Origin: Owenia fusiformis
Taxonomy: Eukaryota; Annelida; Polychaeta; Sabellida; Oweniidae
Length of the DNA: 64,000 bases
Assembly (NCBI GenBank): GCA_903813345.2
Contig: CAIIXF020000007.1
Coordinates: 37,036,759-37,100,758, forward strand
Direction: 5' to 3'
A model generated the notes under the pieces. That model ran no database searches. It was not told where the DNA came from and saw only the letters and a program-made list of their open reading frames with translations. This document shows positions 10,736 through 23,600 of this stretch, piece by piece (the stretch's first letter is position 1; the number at the start of each line of letters is the position of its first letter). A program made the translations under genes and the position numbers.

Positions 10736-12680
10736 TCATTCTGACCATGGACATTTTGATCCTGGTCCTGTAAATGATGTGGAACTATTTGAATTGACTG
10801 GAGGTCAATATAGAACTCTGTTATCTTTGTTCAAAAAATGTCTAAAAATGCCAATTTTTTTTCACTTCCTGTTTTGTCATTTCCTGTTTAGTACCACTGC
10901 ACCTTAATAAGAAGATCAGGATAAGTTGTACTCATGTTAGATTCATTTGTCCTTTTCAGTTCTAGCTCAGTAGGATATATCTCAAAAGTCCTTAAGTTTT
11001 GGGTTTAACAGGTCATCAATATATATATATTAATGCACTGGCATAGATTTATCTATAATCTGACGTAAACATTTATACTCATATGAGAATAGGAAAAGGT
11101 GTGCCAAAGATGAGCACAAACTGTACCCATTTTTATACCTACACTCTGATGTAAAACTGTATTAAGGACTGTTCATGTACTTCATTTCTAGTATATACTC
11201 TTCAAAAATTGAAATTAAAAACTAAGTTGATTTCCAGTGAAGATAATTTGAAGTAAAATCTTGATAACAGGAGAATATGTTTTATGGACTCCTTTACCAA
11301 ATGGTATCAACAACTTGAGATGATTATGACACTGTTGCACACAGCATTTCATGTCTATTTTTCTAAAAAATATGGTTCTGAGTTTATTCCATGATTTAAT
11401 CATGATACAAGGCATTTCATTTTTAAGTTTAAGTGCAACATGTAATGATTATAATTTTTGGTCAAACTATGGTACCTTCATTACCTATTTGTTAACATTT
11501 TTGTACTCCCACATTCCCACATTCAATACAAACTAATTGGTCTACATGTCATAAGAACAGAAATATTGGATTTCAATCTAAACAAAATGAAACATAAAGG
11601 GGCTAATCTCCAGAATTTCGGTTTTCAGTTGGGGGGGGTGCGATTGTGGCATAAACAAGCCAGAAAATTAAGATTAACCCTGCATTTTACATACAAAAAG
11701 CATTTAAAAGCTCCTATATTGGGGGGGGGGGTGCGATCGCACCCATCGCATCCCCTTGGCTACGCCTAGATGGGAAATGAATATGAAACATATCAGCAGA
11801 TTGACATTTGTTGACTGTTACCACGTTGTACATATATACAGAATACAGGCTGAGACAAGTCCATACATATATGATATGCAGATACAAGTACAGAATGTAC
11901 ATGGACAACTTATTTCCGCTCTCTAGGCCTACGCAAACTTTTCTTCCAAAAATCGGCCCATTAGAGCTTCTGAGAAAGTTCTGACAAATTGGTGTCTGTC
12001 ACCGAGTTATATGCTTAGATTGAGTTACTGGTCTTTAAGTCTTGAACTACTGTAATGGGATACTCTTAACAGATCCTAGGTGGACATAGATAACGCGTTA
12101 CAGCCACACGTAGCTGTTCAAAACGAGGCTGCCCGGACCAGGCACCAACTTTCTCTGTATTGTAAAACATAAAGTAGTTAATGCCTTATGCTTTTCTATT
12201 GAGGATTTTGAATGAATCAGGTATCTAACGCAATTTCTCAAAAAGAGAAGATCAAGCAAGGGCAATATATCCCTTTATCCCATACTTGGACGTGTTACAG
12301 GTACATAAAGCCAGTTTGTAAAAACTTATATTTTCATCAGCGGGCAGATATAGCTTTACGTCCCGCTCCGAGCGGGCAGATATAGTATATCTGCCCGCTA
12401 CGTCATAATCGTCGCTCGCATATTTGTTCAGAATTTGTAACGTTCGCGTAATGACTGTAAACGACAATGGAGAAAACACAGACAATCGGGATCTGTTTAA
12501 TAGCAAGGAGCATCCACTTAATCAATCAAAAATTCGAGAAAATAAATATGGGAATATTTGAGAGAACAGGAAAATCCACCCACGGCCAAGAAAACAAAAC
12601 TGGACATGAATATTCTAAAACATGTCCACGATTGAACAATGTGAACCAGATGACCAAGATTGGTATGGGATAAACATATT
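10736..12680. other. Gene-free stretch
   Basis: AT-rich DNA. It contains G runs (11633-11640, 11721-11731) in a short repeated context around 11600-11770 and a small hairpin built from CGGGCAGATATA at about 12340-12400. I see no supported exon. Confidence 0.5.
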
Positions 12681-12817
12681 ATCCTATAGTCGGTTCAGGA
12701 TATTGGGATTATCCCTTGGCCAATATAACATATTTTCCCTCGGGACCTGCGGCCCTCGGGCAAATATATTATATTAGCCTCGGGATAATCCCAATATCCT
12801 GAACCTCATATAGGATA
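12681..12817. repeat. Palindrome, CTCGGGAC loop family copy 1
   Basis: The arms GGTTCAGGATATTGGGATTA and TAATCCCAATATCCTGAACC are exact complements, around a loop with CCCTCGGGACCTGCGGCCCTCGGG. It is followed at 12890-12990 by short tandem copies of ATCCCGTATCAG. Confidence 0.85.
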
Positions 12818-13009
12818 ATCTCTATTTATTCCATAATAACATGTTTTCCCTGGGAAAATAACAGGGAATAAAAGTGTTATTTGAAAAATCCCGTATCAGA
12901 TCCCGTATCAGCCAAAATCCCGTATCAGATCCCGTATTGGATCCCGTATCAGCAAAAATCCCGTATCAGATCCCGTATCAGAAAAATTGAAAAAAAAATA
13001 TTATGAAAT

Positions 13010-13200
13010 AAATAGGTTATTGATGGTCGTGATGGAATATGGATTTATTCCTTGAGAAAATATGATATTGGCCTCAGAAAATATCATATTGACACTCGGG
13101 CTATCGCCCTCGGTCAATATGATATTTTCCTTGGCCAATATCATATTTTCCCTCGGAATAAAATCCATATTCCATCCCTCCCATTAAATAACCTCTATTT
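13010..13200. repeat. Palindrome, CTCGGG loop family copy 2
   Basis: The arms pair GGAATATGGATTTATTCC with GGAATAAAATCCATATTCC, and an inner GGTCAATATGATATTTTCC pairs with its complement. The loop is ACTCGGGCTATCGCCCTCGG. The outer edges, AGGTTATT and AATAACCT, also match. Confidence 0.85.
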
Positions 13201-13511
13201 ATCCTATGCCAAGTCGAGTTTTAGGGAGATAAGTTGGTAAGATATATCCCGTATCCTGATTTTGAGGTTTCCATATACTGAACCTCCATATCTCCCGCCA
13301 TATCTCCCGCTCCAGGGCATATCTCCCCGCTTCGAAAGAAAAATTTGAAAAATTGAAAAAATAAGAAAAAATGTTTAAAAGAAATTTGAAAAAAATAAAA
13401 ATTGAAAAAAAGAAAAAATAGAAATAATTAAAAAAAATTGAAAAAAATTTTGAAAAATGTGAACAAAAATTGAAAAAATTGAAAAAAATTGAAAGAAAAT
13501 TAGAAAACTCG

Positions 13512-13645
13512 TATAGGATAAAGCAGTTATGTACGGTCGTTTTGGATATTGGGTTCATCCCTCGTGAGATATGCACATCTACCTTCAGTCCCTACGGTCC
13601 CTCAGGATAAACCCATATCCAAAACCTCCCAGTACATTACCCTTA
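13512..13645. repeat. Palindrome, GTCCCTACGGTCCCTC loop family copy 3
   Basis: The arms GTTTTGGATATTGGGTT and AACCCATATCCAAAAC flank AGTCCCTACGGTCCCTCAGG. The upstream 13330-13500 is an A-rich GAAAAAATTGAAAAA simple repeat. Confidence 0.8.
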
Positions 13646-16042
13646 TGTATCGAACGAAACGAAGAATAATAGGGAGCACGTCTTCAATTAGTATAAATGT
13701 CGAGGAAAAAACGAAAACCGATAGGAGGAGCCCGTCCGAGGGGGAGCCAGGCCCCATGCCCCCCCCCCCCTGGACCCGCCAGTGCTAATGGTACATCTTC
13801 AGACCAGTCTATACTTTCTGTATCCCCAGGCTGATAGATTAAAAAATTGCGCATCACACTTAGTTATTTATGCTTAGTACAGGGTGATCGGAAAAAAGGG
13901 AGACCATTAAAATGGGCAATATCTCTCAAACTAATACGTATAGTGACATCAATGAGATTTTGCACACATCAGAAAAGTTCTATGGAAATTTGTACCTGGA
14001 AGTTTCAATACAACCAGTCGACAGGTTTAGGAGCTGTTTTTTGGGGGGGAGGTGGGTAAATTAAATTTCAATTTTCCTTGAAAATTAAATGTATTAAATG
14101 AAGAATCCTGCCATGGGTATAAAAAGGTTTGCTTTTTGAACTACTTTTGGAATAAGTGAGTGCTATGCATTTGATAACAGAGTGAGGATTATAGGGAGTG
14201 GGGGTAAATTAGAACTTTTCTAGTGATCATGCCCTCCCCCTAATAAACTTTATGTAGTTTTAAGAATGACAGCATAGACTCTCTCCTCAATAGCATTACC
14301 TCCCTACCCCCCCCCCCACAAATAAATCATTGAGCTGATAAAATGTACCCGCGTCTCAGAGTGTAATATATGGTGGACTAGACAGAGCTCATGCTTCAAG
14401 GCATCATTGGCGTGTAAATTTCTGTACTTTCAAATGCAGACTATTGCATATGAATATAGAACCACGAGACATTTCGCTTGGTCAATATCATATTTTCCCT
14501 CGAAATAAAAGTCCATCCCTTCCATTAAGCGCCATATATCATACATATACATTTTTAGAATACTCCTTGGAGAAGTATTACTACTCATTATAGAATTTCT
14601 AATCTAATTGTGCAACCTCCACATTCTTGTATTTCTAAGTGGTAGGGGTCAACAAAGCCATATTAAAAATACAAAATAGAACTTAATCCTTAAATGACAA
14701 TGTCAAACATAGCCTGGAAATGATTTATTGAATATTACTTGAAACACTATAACTGCATATTATTTCTCTTGAGTTGCAACAATAAAATCATTGAGACTAA
14801 AAAGGGGTAAGGGGTAGAGGTCAACAAAGCCATATTAAAATTACAAAATAGTACCCAATCATTACATTCCTTATATTACAATGTCAAACATAGCCTAAGA
14901 ATGATTTGTGAATACTACTTAGAGCACTCTTACTGTATATTATTTCTCTGAACCTGCAAAAATAAAATTGGTGAAACAAAAATATGGTTTTTATTTCTAT
15001 AAATAATGTTTCTCTTAGACCAGTCAACACATCTCTTTTCAATTTTAGGATACACTTAAGAACTGGACTAGTGACCCATTGTACGTAAATCATTACTATA
15101 AAAAAAATTTAATTGATGTTATAGAATGATTATCTAATACCCCCTCAAATATTATTCGAGGGGAGTATGCTCAAAATCCTTCGTCCACCAACTAAATAGA
15201 AACAGACATATATGAATTGATGCTAAATAAAGTCATCTTTCAGTAAAATTATGTCTACCAAGTGGCCCTCTGACATATATGTATATCACCCAGGTCATAT
15301 GTCGTCTAAAAACAGCTTCAAATAGTAATACGTGTATGCACGTAGTACAGTTTATTTTCATCGTTAGTGTATTAGAAAGTGATCTTCTGTAAGATGGTGT
15401 AGGGTTCTTATTCAATTTCTTGTCATCTTTCAGTACAGCAATGTTATTTCAATATTTTTGAGATCATGATTTATTGTGCTACATGAATTTTTTACCTCGA
15501 TCTCATTCGTGCCGTGATTGTGTTATAAATAACTTCAGAACGTATAGAAGTTACATGTATATGAAAAACACAACAGTTATTAAATACGTATTTTTTAAAT
15601 CATAAACGTAAGGTCCATTTTTGGGATATCCTAAAACCAAATGAATTACTAATGATGTTGAGGAATGAAAAAAGAAAGTCAACATTGTCTGTACAATTTG
15701 TGCAGGAGTGATTATCACTTTACTAGGCGAATCACCCTGAATATAGTTCTGCTTGAAATTGATAATACATAATATAACTGTTTTCAATTGGAGTGTCGGA
15801 GGAATGACATGAATTGAAGCTTGTCCTTCCAAGTATAAGCAAATTTTCCTTAACCTCCTTGTTTGATGTATTTGTATATATTTCCAAACTGACTGCTCAT
15901 TATGCTAGCTAAAGTGTCAGAAGTGGCTCAAAATTCAATACTAGTATTTTATTTGATATATCGTAAATGTTCGAAATAATAAGGTTCGGAAATGGGAAAT
16001 CGTGAAATATACAAACTTTTAACTTCCTTGTCTGATGCTATC
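13646..16042. other. Gene-free stretch with repeat fragments
   Basis: It contains a MITE left end at 13878 (ACAGGGTGATCGG), C/G runs (13759-13770, 14310-14319), a fragment of the palindrome family at about 14470-14530, and a diverged tandem duplication (14641-14800 and 14816-14990) sharing GTCAACAAAGCCATATTAAA and GACAATGTCAAACATAGCCT. No exon is supported. Confidence 0.55.
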
Positions 16043-16688
16043 TACAGGGTGTCCCGAAAGTATGGCCCCCCCCCTAGGCAGACATATTCCAGTGTCCTAA
16101 TAGTATGTGTCATATATCATTTTAAAGCTTATCCAAAGTTACATTGATTCACCAAGTATCATGGTTCAACTCTCGAATGTGAAAAAATTACAGGCATTTC
16201 AAAATTTAGTGTTTGGTCAAAATTAAGTTCAATTTTACACCAAATCACTAGTCAATGTGTCTTCCTGGGCCATCTTAACAGCAGCAATTCTTTTCGTTTC
16301 GGATGGATATTGAGTTGGTAAAAGAGGACAGTGAGGGTAGAAACGCTAAGGAAACTCTTCTAAAGTGCCTTAGCAGGTTTTAAGAGGGTTATAAAATTCC
16401 ACACCCCTATTTGAAGGGCTTTTAAGGTCATATTTGAAAATAATCGCGGCTGTTAACATGTCCAAGGGGGGACTCATTGACACGTAATGTGGTGTAAAAT
16501 TGAAATTTATTTTGATAAAACACTAACTTTTAAAATGACTGTAACTTTTTCCCATTTGGGAGTTAAACCATGATACTTGGCGAATCAATGTAACTTTGGA
16601 TAAGCTTTAAAATGATATATGACACATACTATGAGGACACTGGAATATGTCTGCCTAGGGGGGCCCCATACTTTCGGGACACCCTGTA
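16043..16688. mobile_element. MITE with TA-CAGGGTGTCCCGAAAG ends
   Basis: Long terminal inverted repeats: TACAGGGTGTCCCGAAAGTA on the left and the complement TACTTTCGGGACACCCTGTA on the right, continuing with CCTAGGCAGACATATTCC and further inward (about 180 bp in all, including CATGGTT/AACCATG). The TA edges fit Tc1/mariner-type insertion. A C run lies just inside the left end. A truncated relative lies at 22365-22548. Confidence 0.85.
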
Positions 16689-16784
16689 TATTTCCCAACT
16701 GACTGCGCATTATGCTAATACAGTTTTCTCATTGGGCAATCACATAAAATGTGACTAGAAATATACAGAGTTTATTTACCTGGA

Positions 16785-16888
16785 GGGATTCAATATGGGT
16801 TTTATTCGGAGGGGCACTATGATAATTCCCAAGGGCCCGGAGGGAAATATCATATTGTCACAAAGAATAAAGCCGTATTTAATCCCAA
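16785..16888. repeat. Palindrome, GAGGG loop family copy 4
   Basis: Diverged arms (GGGATTCAATATGGGTTTTATTC against GAATAAAGCCGTATTTAATCCC) surround a loop with AAGGGCCCGGAGGG. The layout is that of the copies at 12.7-13.6 kb, but the stem sequence is different. Confidence 0.6.
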
Positions 16889-17406
16889 TTACTGAACACG
16901 CTTTTTATCCCATAATAGTCACAACCCTCTGAATAATATTATTAGATCCAAATTCATATCTGTTTTTGCAGGAAACAAAATCAGACTACATATATTAAGT
17001 CTATAAAATATGACTCAACGTTATGACATTTTGATTTAAATTTACAACAGACAACATCAAAAAATTCAACATGAATACATGTTTATCACAAGGCTTATTG
17101 CCCAGATTTTTATGACGTACACTCGCTTTGTCAGAGCATGATGATGAAATTACAATCCGTTTAATAGGCTTATATAGCGCCATACCTCTTACGTTTTTAA
17201 ATACTCAATGTAACTTTGTTTGGAGAATATCGCCTTTCACATAAAACACTGTTGTAGCACGCTATATCGACCCAACTAAACGAAACAGGAAGTTTTATTT
17301 GTCAAAATTCTTGGGAGTTGAATATTCTTTTCATTTTCATTCACAAGTTTTAACATTTATAAGCCAGCATAACATAAGTGGGTAACGCACACCAAGAAAC
17401 GCCAGC

Positions 17407-17604
17407 ATGGAGGAAGCTTCGGACAGTAATTGTTGTGCTTCATGTAATAATACTGCAAAAGAACTGAAGACATTAGATTGTACGCACATTTGCTGTTTGG
17501 GGTGCCTTCAAGGTCTCATCAAAGAAAACAAATCGTCGAAACTTGTAAAATGTCCGAAATGCAAAAAGGAAAGCCGCGTACCTGATGGGGTGGAGCAGTT
17601 GAAG
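17407..17604 (+). CDS. RING finger exon (start of the TRIM-NHL-like gene)
   Basis: Sixty-six codons from ATG to the donor GAAG|GTGAGT. Cys and His spacing fits C3HC4: C10-x2-C13-x11-C25-x-H27-x2-C30-x2-C33-x15-C49-x2-C52, i.e. a cross-brace zinc site that recruits E2 enzymes in ubiquitin ligases. The sequence TLDCTHICCLGCL is typical of TRIM-class RINGs. The ATG is the first in frame, and no upstream exon is needed. Confidence 0.88.
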
Positions 17605-20600
17605 GTGAGTATCAAAAGAAGAACATAAACGATTCAAATGTTAGGCTTGAAACAAGATTTAGAAGGCTCCCATTCCGTTTGATTATACGCATATTATATA
17701 ATGGGCCATTACATTTAAGAAATGTACGGGGATATGGATGCAAAATTCTGGGGCGGGGGTGGTATCCGAAAAAAATCTGTGGGGGTTGGTGGCCGAAAGA
17801 AATCTGAATGGGAGGGGGGGTAGTGTCCGAAAAAATGCTGGAGGGTCTCCGAAAAAAATTCTTGGTCGGGGATGTTGACCATTGCATCCATACTCCTTGT
17901 TCTAGAGGGGGATGTCTTACATATAGAAATTCCACTGTGGAATTTTCTAATATTACAGATTTTTATAGTTAACATATTAATATTTAAAAAAATTAAATTT
18001 CTGAAATTTTCTTATTTTTGATATATTTAGCTGTTAAATAATTCAGATGATAATGTATCAATCATCAAAAGACCCTGTGCAGAACAGTTTTAAAGTTATA
18101 ATGCCCATTTCCCTAGTGTGTTACAATAACATGATTATCTTCAAAATAAAAAGGGTTAAATGTTTATCTTTTACCTAGTTTCAAAGAAATTTGCGTTTGA
18201 ATTTTTGAAAATCCCTATTGGTTGCCATTATAAACCGCTATCAATATGGCTTCACTAAAGTGTCCTTTTCTAAAAAAATCGACTATCGAATTTTCTAATA
18301 TTGTAGATTTCTTTAGTTAATATATTGATTTAAACAAATCAAATAGCTACTTTTATGAACATTTCTTATTTTTAATTTATTTCGCCATTACGTTAGAGAT
18401 TGATAAATTAACATGGGGTACACACGAGGGTAAAAGCTGCTAAAATTGAACTTTCTTATGTCAAGCAAGTTGGGTGATTAATTACACCCTTGTAGGCCAG
18501 TAGCGTATGTTTACTAAGCTTGCTGCTGTGTAGCCCTATTAACAATATTAACACTTTTGAATTTCACAATAACGGTTTTGGTCCATTCTAACAAGAATAT
18601 ACAAACGTTTGTGACATGACTGTTAGCAAGAGATGACTAGGTTAATTTCAGGGTTCAATCTTGATTTGTTTTTTAAACTTCTGTTCTTAAATTATGCTAA
18701 ATCACAATAAAGTTAAAATCTACTTTTTGAGTATTTTCTAAAATCTTTATTTCAGTGAAACAGATGATTAACATTACTTTACAACAATCATTTTTTATAA
18801 AGTTGGAAAGAAAATGACACTTTAAGTCCCCGTCTAAAGTTGAAAATATTTTTTTATCATTCATTTACTATTTGTAATGATGTAAAAAGTTATTTTGAGA
18901 TTTTTGAAAAAAAATGTTTTGAAAAAAAAGTTGTGAGCACTTCTCAAATATTCAAATTTCCCGCCATTTTTCAAAAAAGTTGAAATTTTTTAATCATCAA
19001 ATATTTCTTAATTCATTTCAAATAAGATTATCTTTTTAACACCAATGCAAAGATTGAACAAAGAACTCACTATTTCAATAATAAAATGCCATATTTAATG
19101 GGCTACTTCAATGTTTTAGCATATCAAAAATATTTTGAACATTAGTGATGTCACTAAGGTAGCCAAAACTTTTTGAAAAAAATGAAATTTTTTTTCTCGA
19201 TGTCAATCTTTTCTAAATATGCTAGACTTCAATTATAAACCAATTTTGATTGTCTAACCAGGTTAAAAGGAAGAATATATTATGTTTTAGATGTCATTGT
19301 ACCATTGGTTTCTATGAGAACTAAAATATTTAAATGCATTTTCTCGGAACCATTTTGATGCACTGATAAGTTCATCTCTCGCTTATTTATGAACCGATTT
19401 TCTTAATTTTTTCGACAAAAAACATGTGAGGATGAATGCTATGCATTGGTATGAATTGTGGCCAATTAAAAGATATGTGTGACCTCTAAAAGTTAGTTTT
19501 AAACAAATTCACAAATTTTGGAACAAAAAGTCTATCAAAAACCACTTTTTGAAATTAAAAAAAAGTTTCATATATCACACTTTGATAACATTTGGTAAGA
19601 CTACAATATAAGCCAAAGTGGTTTAAACTTTATATGGGGACTTTAAATGATTTGAATGAATCAATGAATTGAATTGCTCAAAACAATCTCAACAAATACA
19701 GTAAATGCTTTGATATAAAAAGTGTCTCATAAGCCGGTCGGACGACTGGGGGCTATTGCCTTTTTTGTAAATGTATAATGTTTTCAAGATGTATAGCCTG
19801 TGACACTATAATAAATATTTAACTATCTAACTAACTTAAAAAACAAAAAACACACATAAATCCGAAGGTAATGGGTATTCAATACTTCATAAACAATACT
19901 TTGCAACTATTTATTTGTGCAAAGTTGGATCTATGCTATTGAGATAATTATGTAGTACATAGAAATCAAAATATAAGTACTATACATATTAAGTACCTAT
20001 AATACATATTTTATATATTCACTCGAAAAATCCCTGAGTCAATGGTAAAATATTGTACACTCCCCCCCATAAGTTTGGCAACATTGGCTCCCCCATTGAA
20101 CTAAGTGTTAAAGCCTCTTTAAAAAGGTCAAGTAAATTTTATTTACTTGACCTTTTTTTCCTCAATTTTCAAATTGAGGAAAAAATTCATCAAATTTATC
20201 ATCAATTTTCGACTTATTGTCATTGAGAAAAAAATTCAGAAAATTTGGAGGTATTTGAAATAAAGCAAAATTACGTTTCCATCAATAGTATAAATATTTT
20301 CATCGCAGGTTTAAGTAAATAAAAAGGTAAAATTCAAAGGTAAAGAGGCTTTAACACGTAGTTCAGTGGGGAGCTTAGGTTGCCAAACTTATGGAGGGGA
20401 GTGTAGCAAAACGGAAAGTTCTACTTACACTGATCTTGTTAAGATGCATATTTCCTAAATTCAAAATTGTTACTAAAAGAAAAGAAATATGGATGGTGAA
20501 AGATATTTGAAAAGTCTAATTGCAAGTAAAATTTTGTCGAAATAAATAGTTGCAAAAGTGTTTTAATTGTTGCATTTTACCAGTGGAGAAGTAAAAATTC

Positions 20601-23600
20601 CAAGAAATTGTTTCTCTCTGAAAATCCAAATGTTATATTTGAGAAATGACCCACACTTCTTAATGAGTAATATCTAGGAGTTTTACTGGATCAATTTTCT
20701 TAAGATTTCACCATTTGGTACTTATTGGACAATATAAACCAATAGGAGGGTTCATCGTTTTCCGAAATAAAGTTAAACTAGTTTTTAAATCACTTTAAAC
20801 AGACATTCTTTATGCGGGTTAATTAAGCTAGCCTTCATGGCATTAGAGAACTCTATGCTATGCTTATCTCAGAATGCCTGATAAGGCTAGTAAACAAAGC
20901 AGTGGCTCTGGATCAAGGGGTAATTAATTTTCTGAGCTTTTGACATTAACAGATACACGGAGTCTCCTAGTGTGGGCACAATATGTTTTTTTATAGTTTT
21001 TAACAGCTAAATATATTAAAAATATAAAAAAATCAGAAATTTGCCTATAGAAATTTAACTATAGAAATCTACAATATTAGAAAATCTCTAGGGGACTTTC
21101 TGAGAAAAATACACTTTAGTTAAGCCACGTTGATAGCCGTTTATAATGGCAGCAAATGAGGTTTTTTTCAAAATTCAAATGTATCTTTGGAAAAAGGTAA
21201 AATATTATCCTTCTTATTTTTAAGATAATCGTGTTATTGTAACATCCTAGGAATATATGCTTAATCACGTTTGAACTGCTCTGAAAGGGGTAGTTTGAAG
21301 ATTGATAAATTAGCATGGGTCTCAATATAGTTTTTTTAATAGTTTTAACGGCTTAATATATTAAAAGTAAGAACTTTTCAGAAGTGTGCCTGTTTAATTT
21401 TTTTAAATCAATATATTAACTATAGAAAATAATGTACAATATTAAAATGTCCATAGTGGACGTTTTGAGAAAAGGAGACTTTAGTTAAGCCATATTGATA
21501 GCGGCTAATAATGGCACCCAATGGGGATTTCCAATAATCCAAACCCAATATCTTTGGAACTAGGTGAAAGAATAACCCTTCTTGTTTTGGAGAAAATCAT
21601 GTCATTGCAACATCCTAGGAATATGGGCTCCATCGCTTTTGAACTGCTCTGCAGGGGGTATTTTGAAGATTGATATAAATTAACAGGAGGGGGGGTCAAT
21701 ATAGTTTCTAGAATCTTTAACACATGTACAGGGTGATTCATAATGACCGTGCCCACACCCACAGTCAATCCTAGATCACGTGGCCCCATAAGCTATATGC
21801 CATAGTAAAGGTTATTCAATTCTGGACTTATGTGCCAAATGTTAGCGTGACTGGTCAATGGGAACATAATTGTAAACTAATGTTTGATAGTCACTATACC
21901 CTCAGTTTGTGTGATTAGTGGCTACCATTTCTAATGGATTAAAGAGAAAAGCATATTGCTATATAATCCATTGAATCACCAAGAGCTCTCTGGGTACTTC
22001 TTTGAAATATTTAATACTTTTGTCTTTCAAATATCATTGGGATATATCCTAAGCATCCATCAAATTTTAAAAGTTGTACATTACTTTATATAATAGTGTA
22101 TTGAGGCATGGTTATCATAGCTGTTTGCAGGGCACGTGGCTAATTTTGGAATAAAAAAGTAGCTATCAGATTCTATGCTTAAGTTAAAATGGGTACCTTT
22201 TAGAGGGGTATGTAGAAAGTTGTAAAGATTGTTGAGCTTATTCAAAGTTGTTTTAATAAGTCCAGAATTGAACAAGCCTTCATATGATATATAACATATA
22301 CTGGTATGCTATTTGGGATTGGTGGTTGATGGGGGACGGTCACTATGAAACACCCTGTATATATTAAAAATAAGAATTTTTAAGAAATGTGCCTGCAACT
22401 TTTTCCCATTTGTAAGTTGAACGATGATACTTGGCAAATCAATGTAACTTTGGATAAGCTTTAAAATAATATATGACACATACTATGGATAAAATTGGTG
22501 TATGTCTGCCTAGGGGGGGGGGGGGTCATACTTTCGGGACACCCTGTACATCTACAAAGTAGAAAACTAGTGTTTGAAGTACTACTTTTCCTATACCATG
22601 AACAAAACAAATGTCAAGTAGGTTGTATTGACCCACAGTGGAAGAGTGATAGGAAGAATGTTTTCAAAGTACAGATTATTTTCATTTTCAATTCAATGAA
22701 AGAACGAATATATAGGTATTTTTGTGCGTCACGATAAAATAAATATCAAATTCTTCAAAAATATTTGCTTTTGAATTTGCCACTATTCAGTAAAAACTGT
22801 AAGTGCATAAGGTCATTAGAGACACTCCTCTATAGTCAATACCTGAGTCAATACAAGTAAAAATCTTTTGTTTGGATTTTTTCAAATAATCGTATCTCAG
22901 TATTAAAGTGTGGGAATTGCATGTTTCAGAATTTGACATATCTTTGAATGAACACTATGTTTGCCTATCTCATTGAATAGACTAGATGCGAGTAGAAATA
23001 ATCTTGATTTGCGTCATTAAATATTCAAAATTCAGTCAAAGTGATGTCATATGTGAAATTTACATGTAGAAGTATATTTAGAAATAAAGTTTCAAAAATT
23101 GTTTATCAACTTTGCAAATTTAATTTTTTTTTGAAAATGTGACTTCTAGTTCGAGTTGATTTCCCATAGACCTGTAGACCTCATGTTACAAAATCATAAA
23201 AAAGTGAAATATATTTTCTTGTATTTGACGGATAACATTTTCTTTTACTGGAGATATTTTGATTTGCATAACTATTAGTTACATAAGGGTGATATGAAAA
23301 TTGAACCACTAAAACAGATGTTATTTAAGTTAAATGGAACTTTTTTTCCATTCCCGCAATGCTATCTGACCCGAATGAGCCACCTGGTTGCGAAACTGGT
23401 AACTACCTACTCGCATCTGCAGAACGAGGATTTGCCCCTTAAAGCTCGTTTAAAAATATTCTCTATGATAGGATTTGCCCTTAAAGTTAGCTCAATCTAT
23501 GATTACTCTTCTGATTTGAATTTCATCAAACAAATGTTTTAATAAAATGTATGTTAGGCTGGGTTTTTCAAGGTAGCTCTAACTCTGGGATGGACTTTGT

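Noticed and set aside
13199-13576. A Phe-rich minus-strand ORF of 125 codons
   Set aside because: It translates the GAAAAATTGAAAA simple repeat plus a palindrome arm.
16043-16688. A hidden transposase gene inside the MITE
   Set aside because: No open frame longer than a few dozen codons and no DDE/D motif.
21505-21789. Minus-strand ORF of 94 codons
   Set aside because: It spans a dispersed repeat and a MITE end; no family resemblance.
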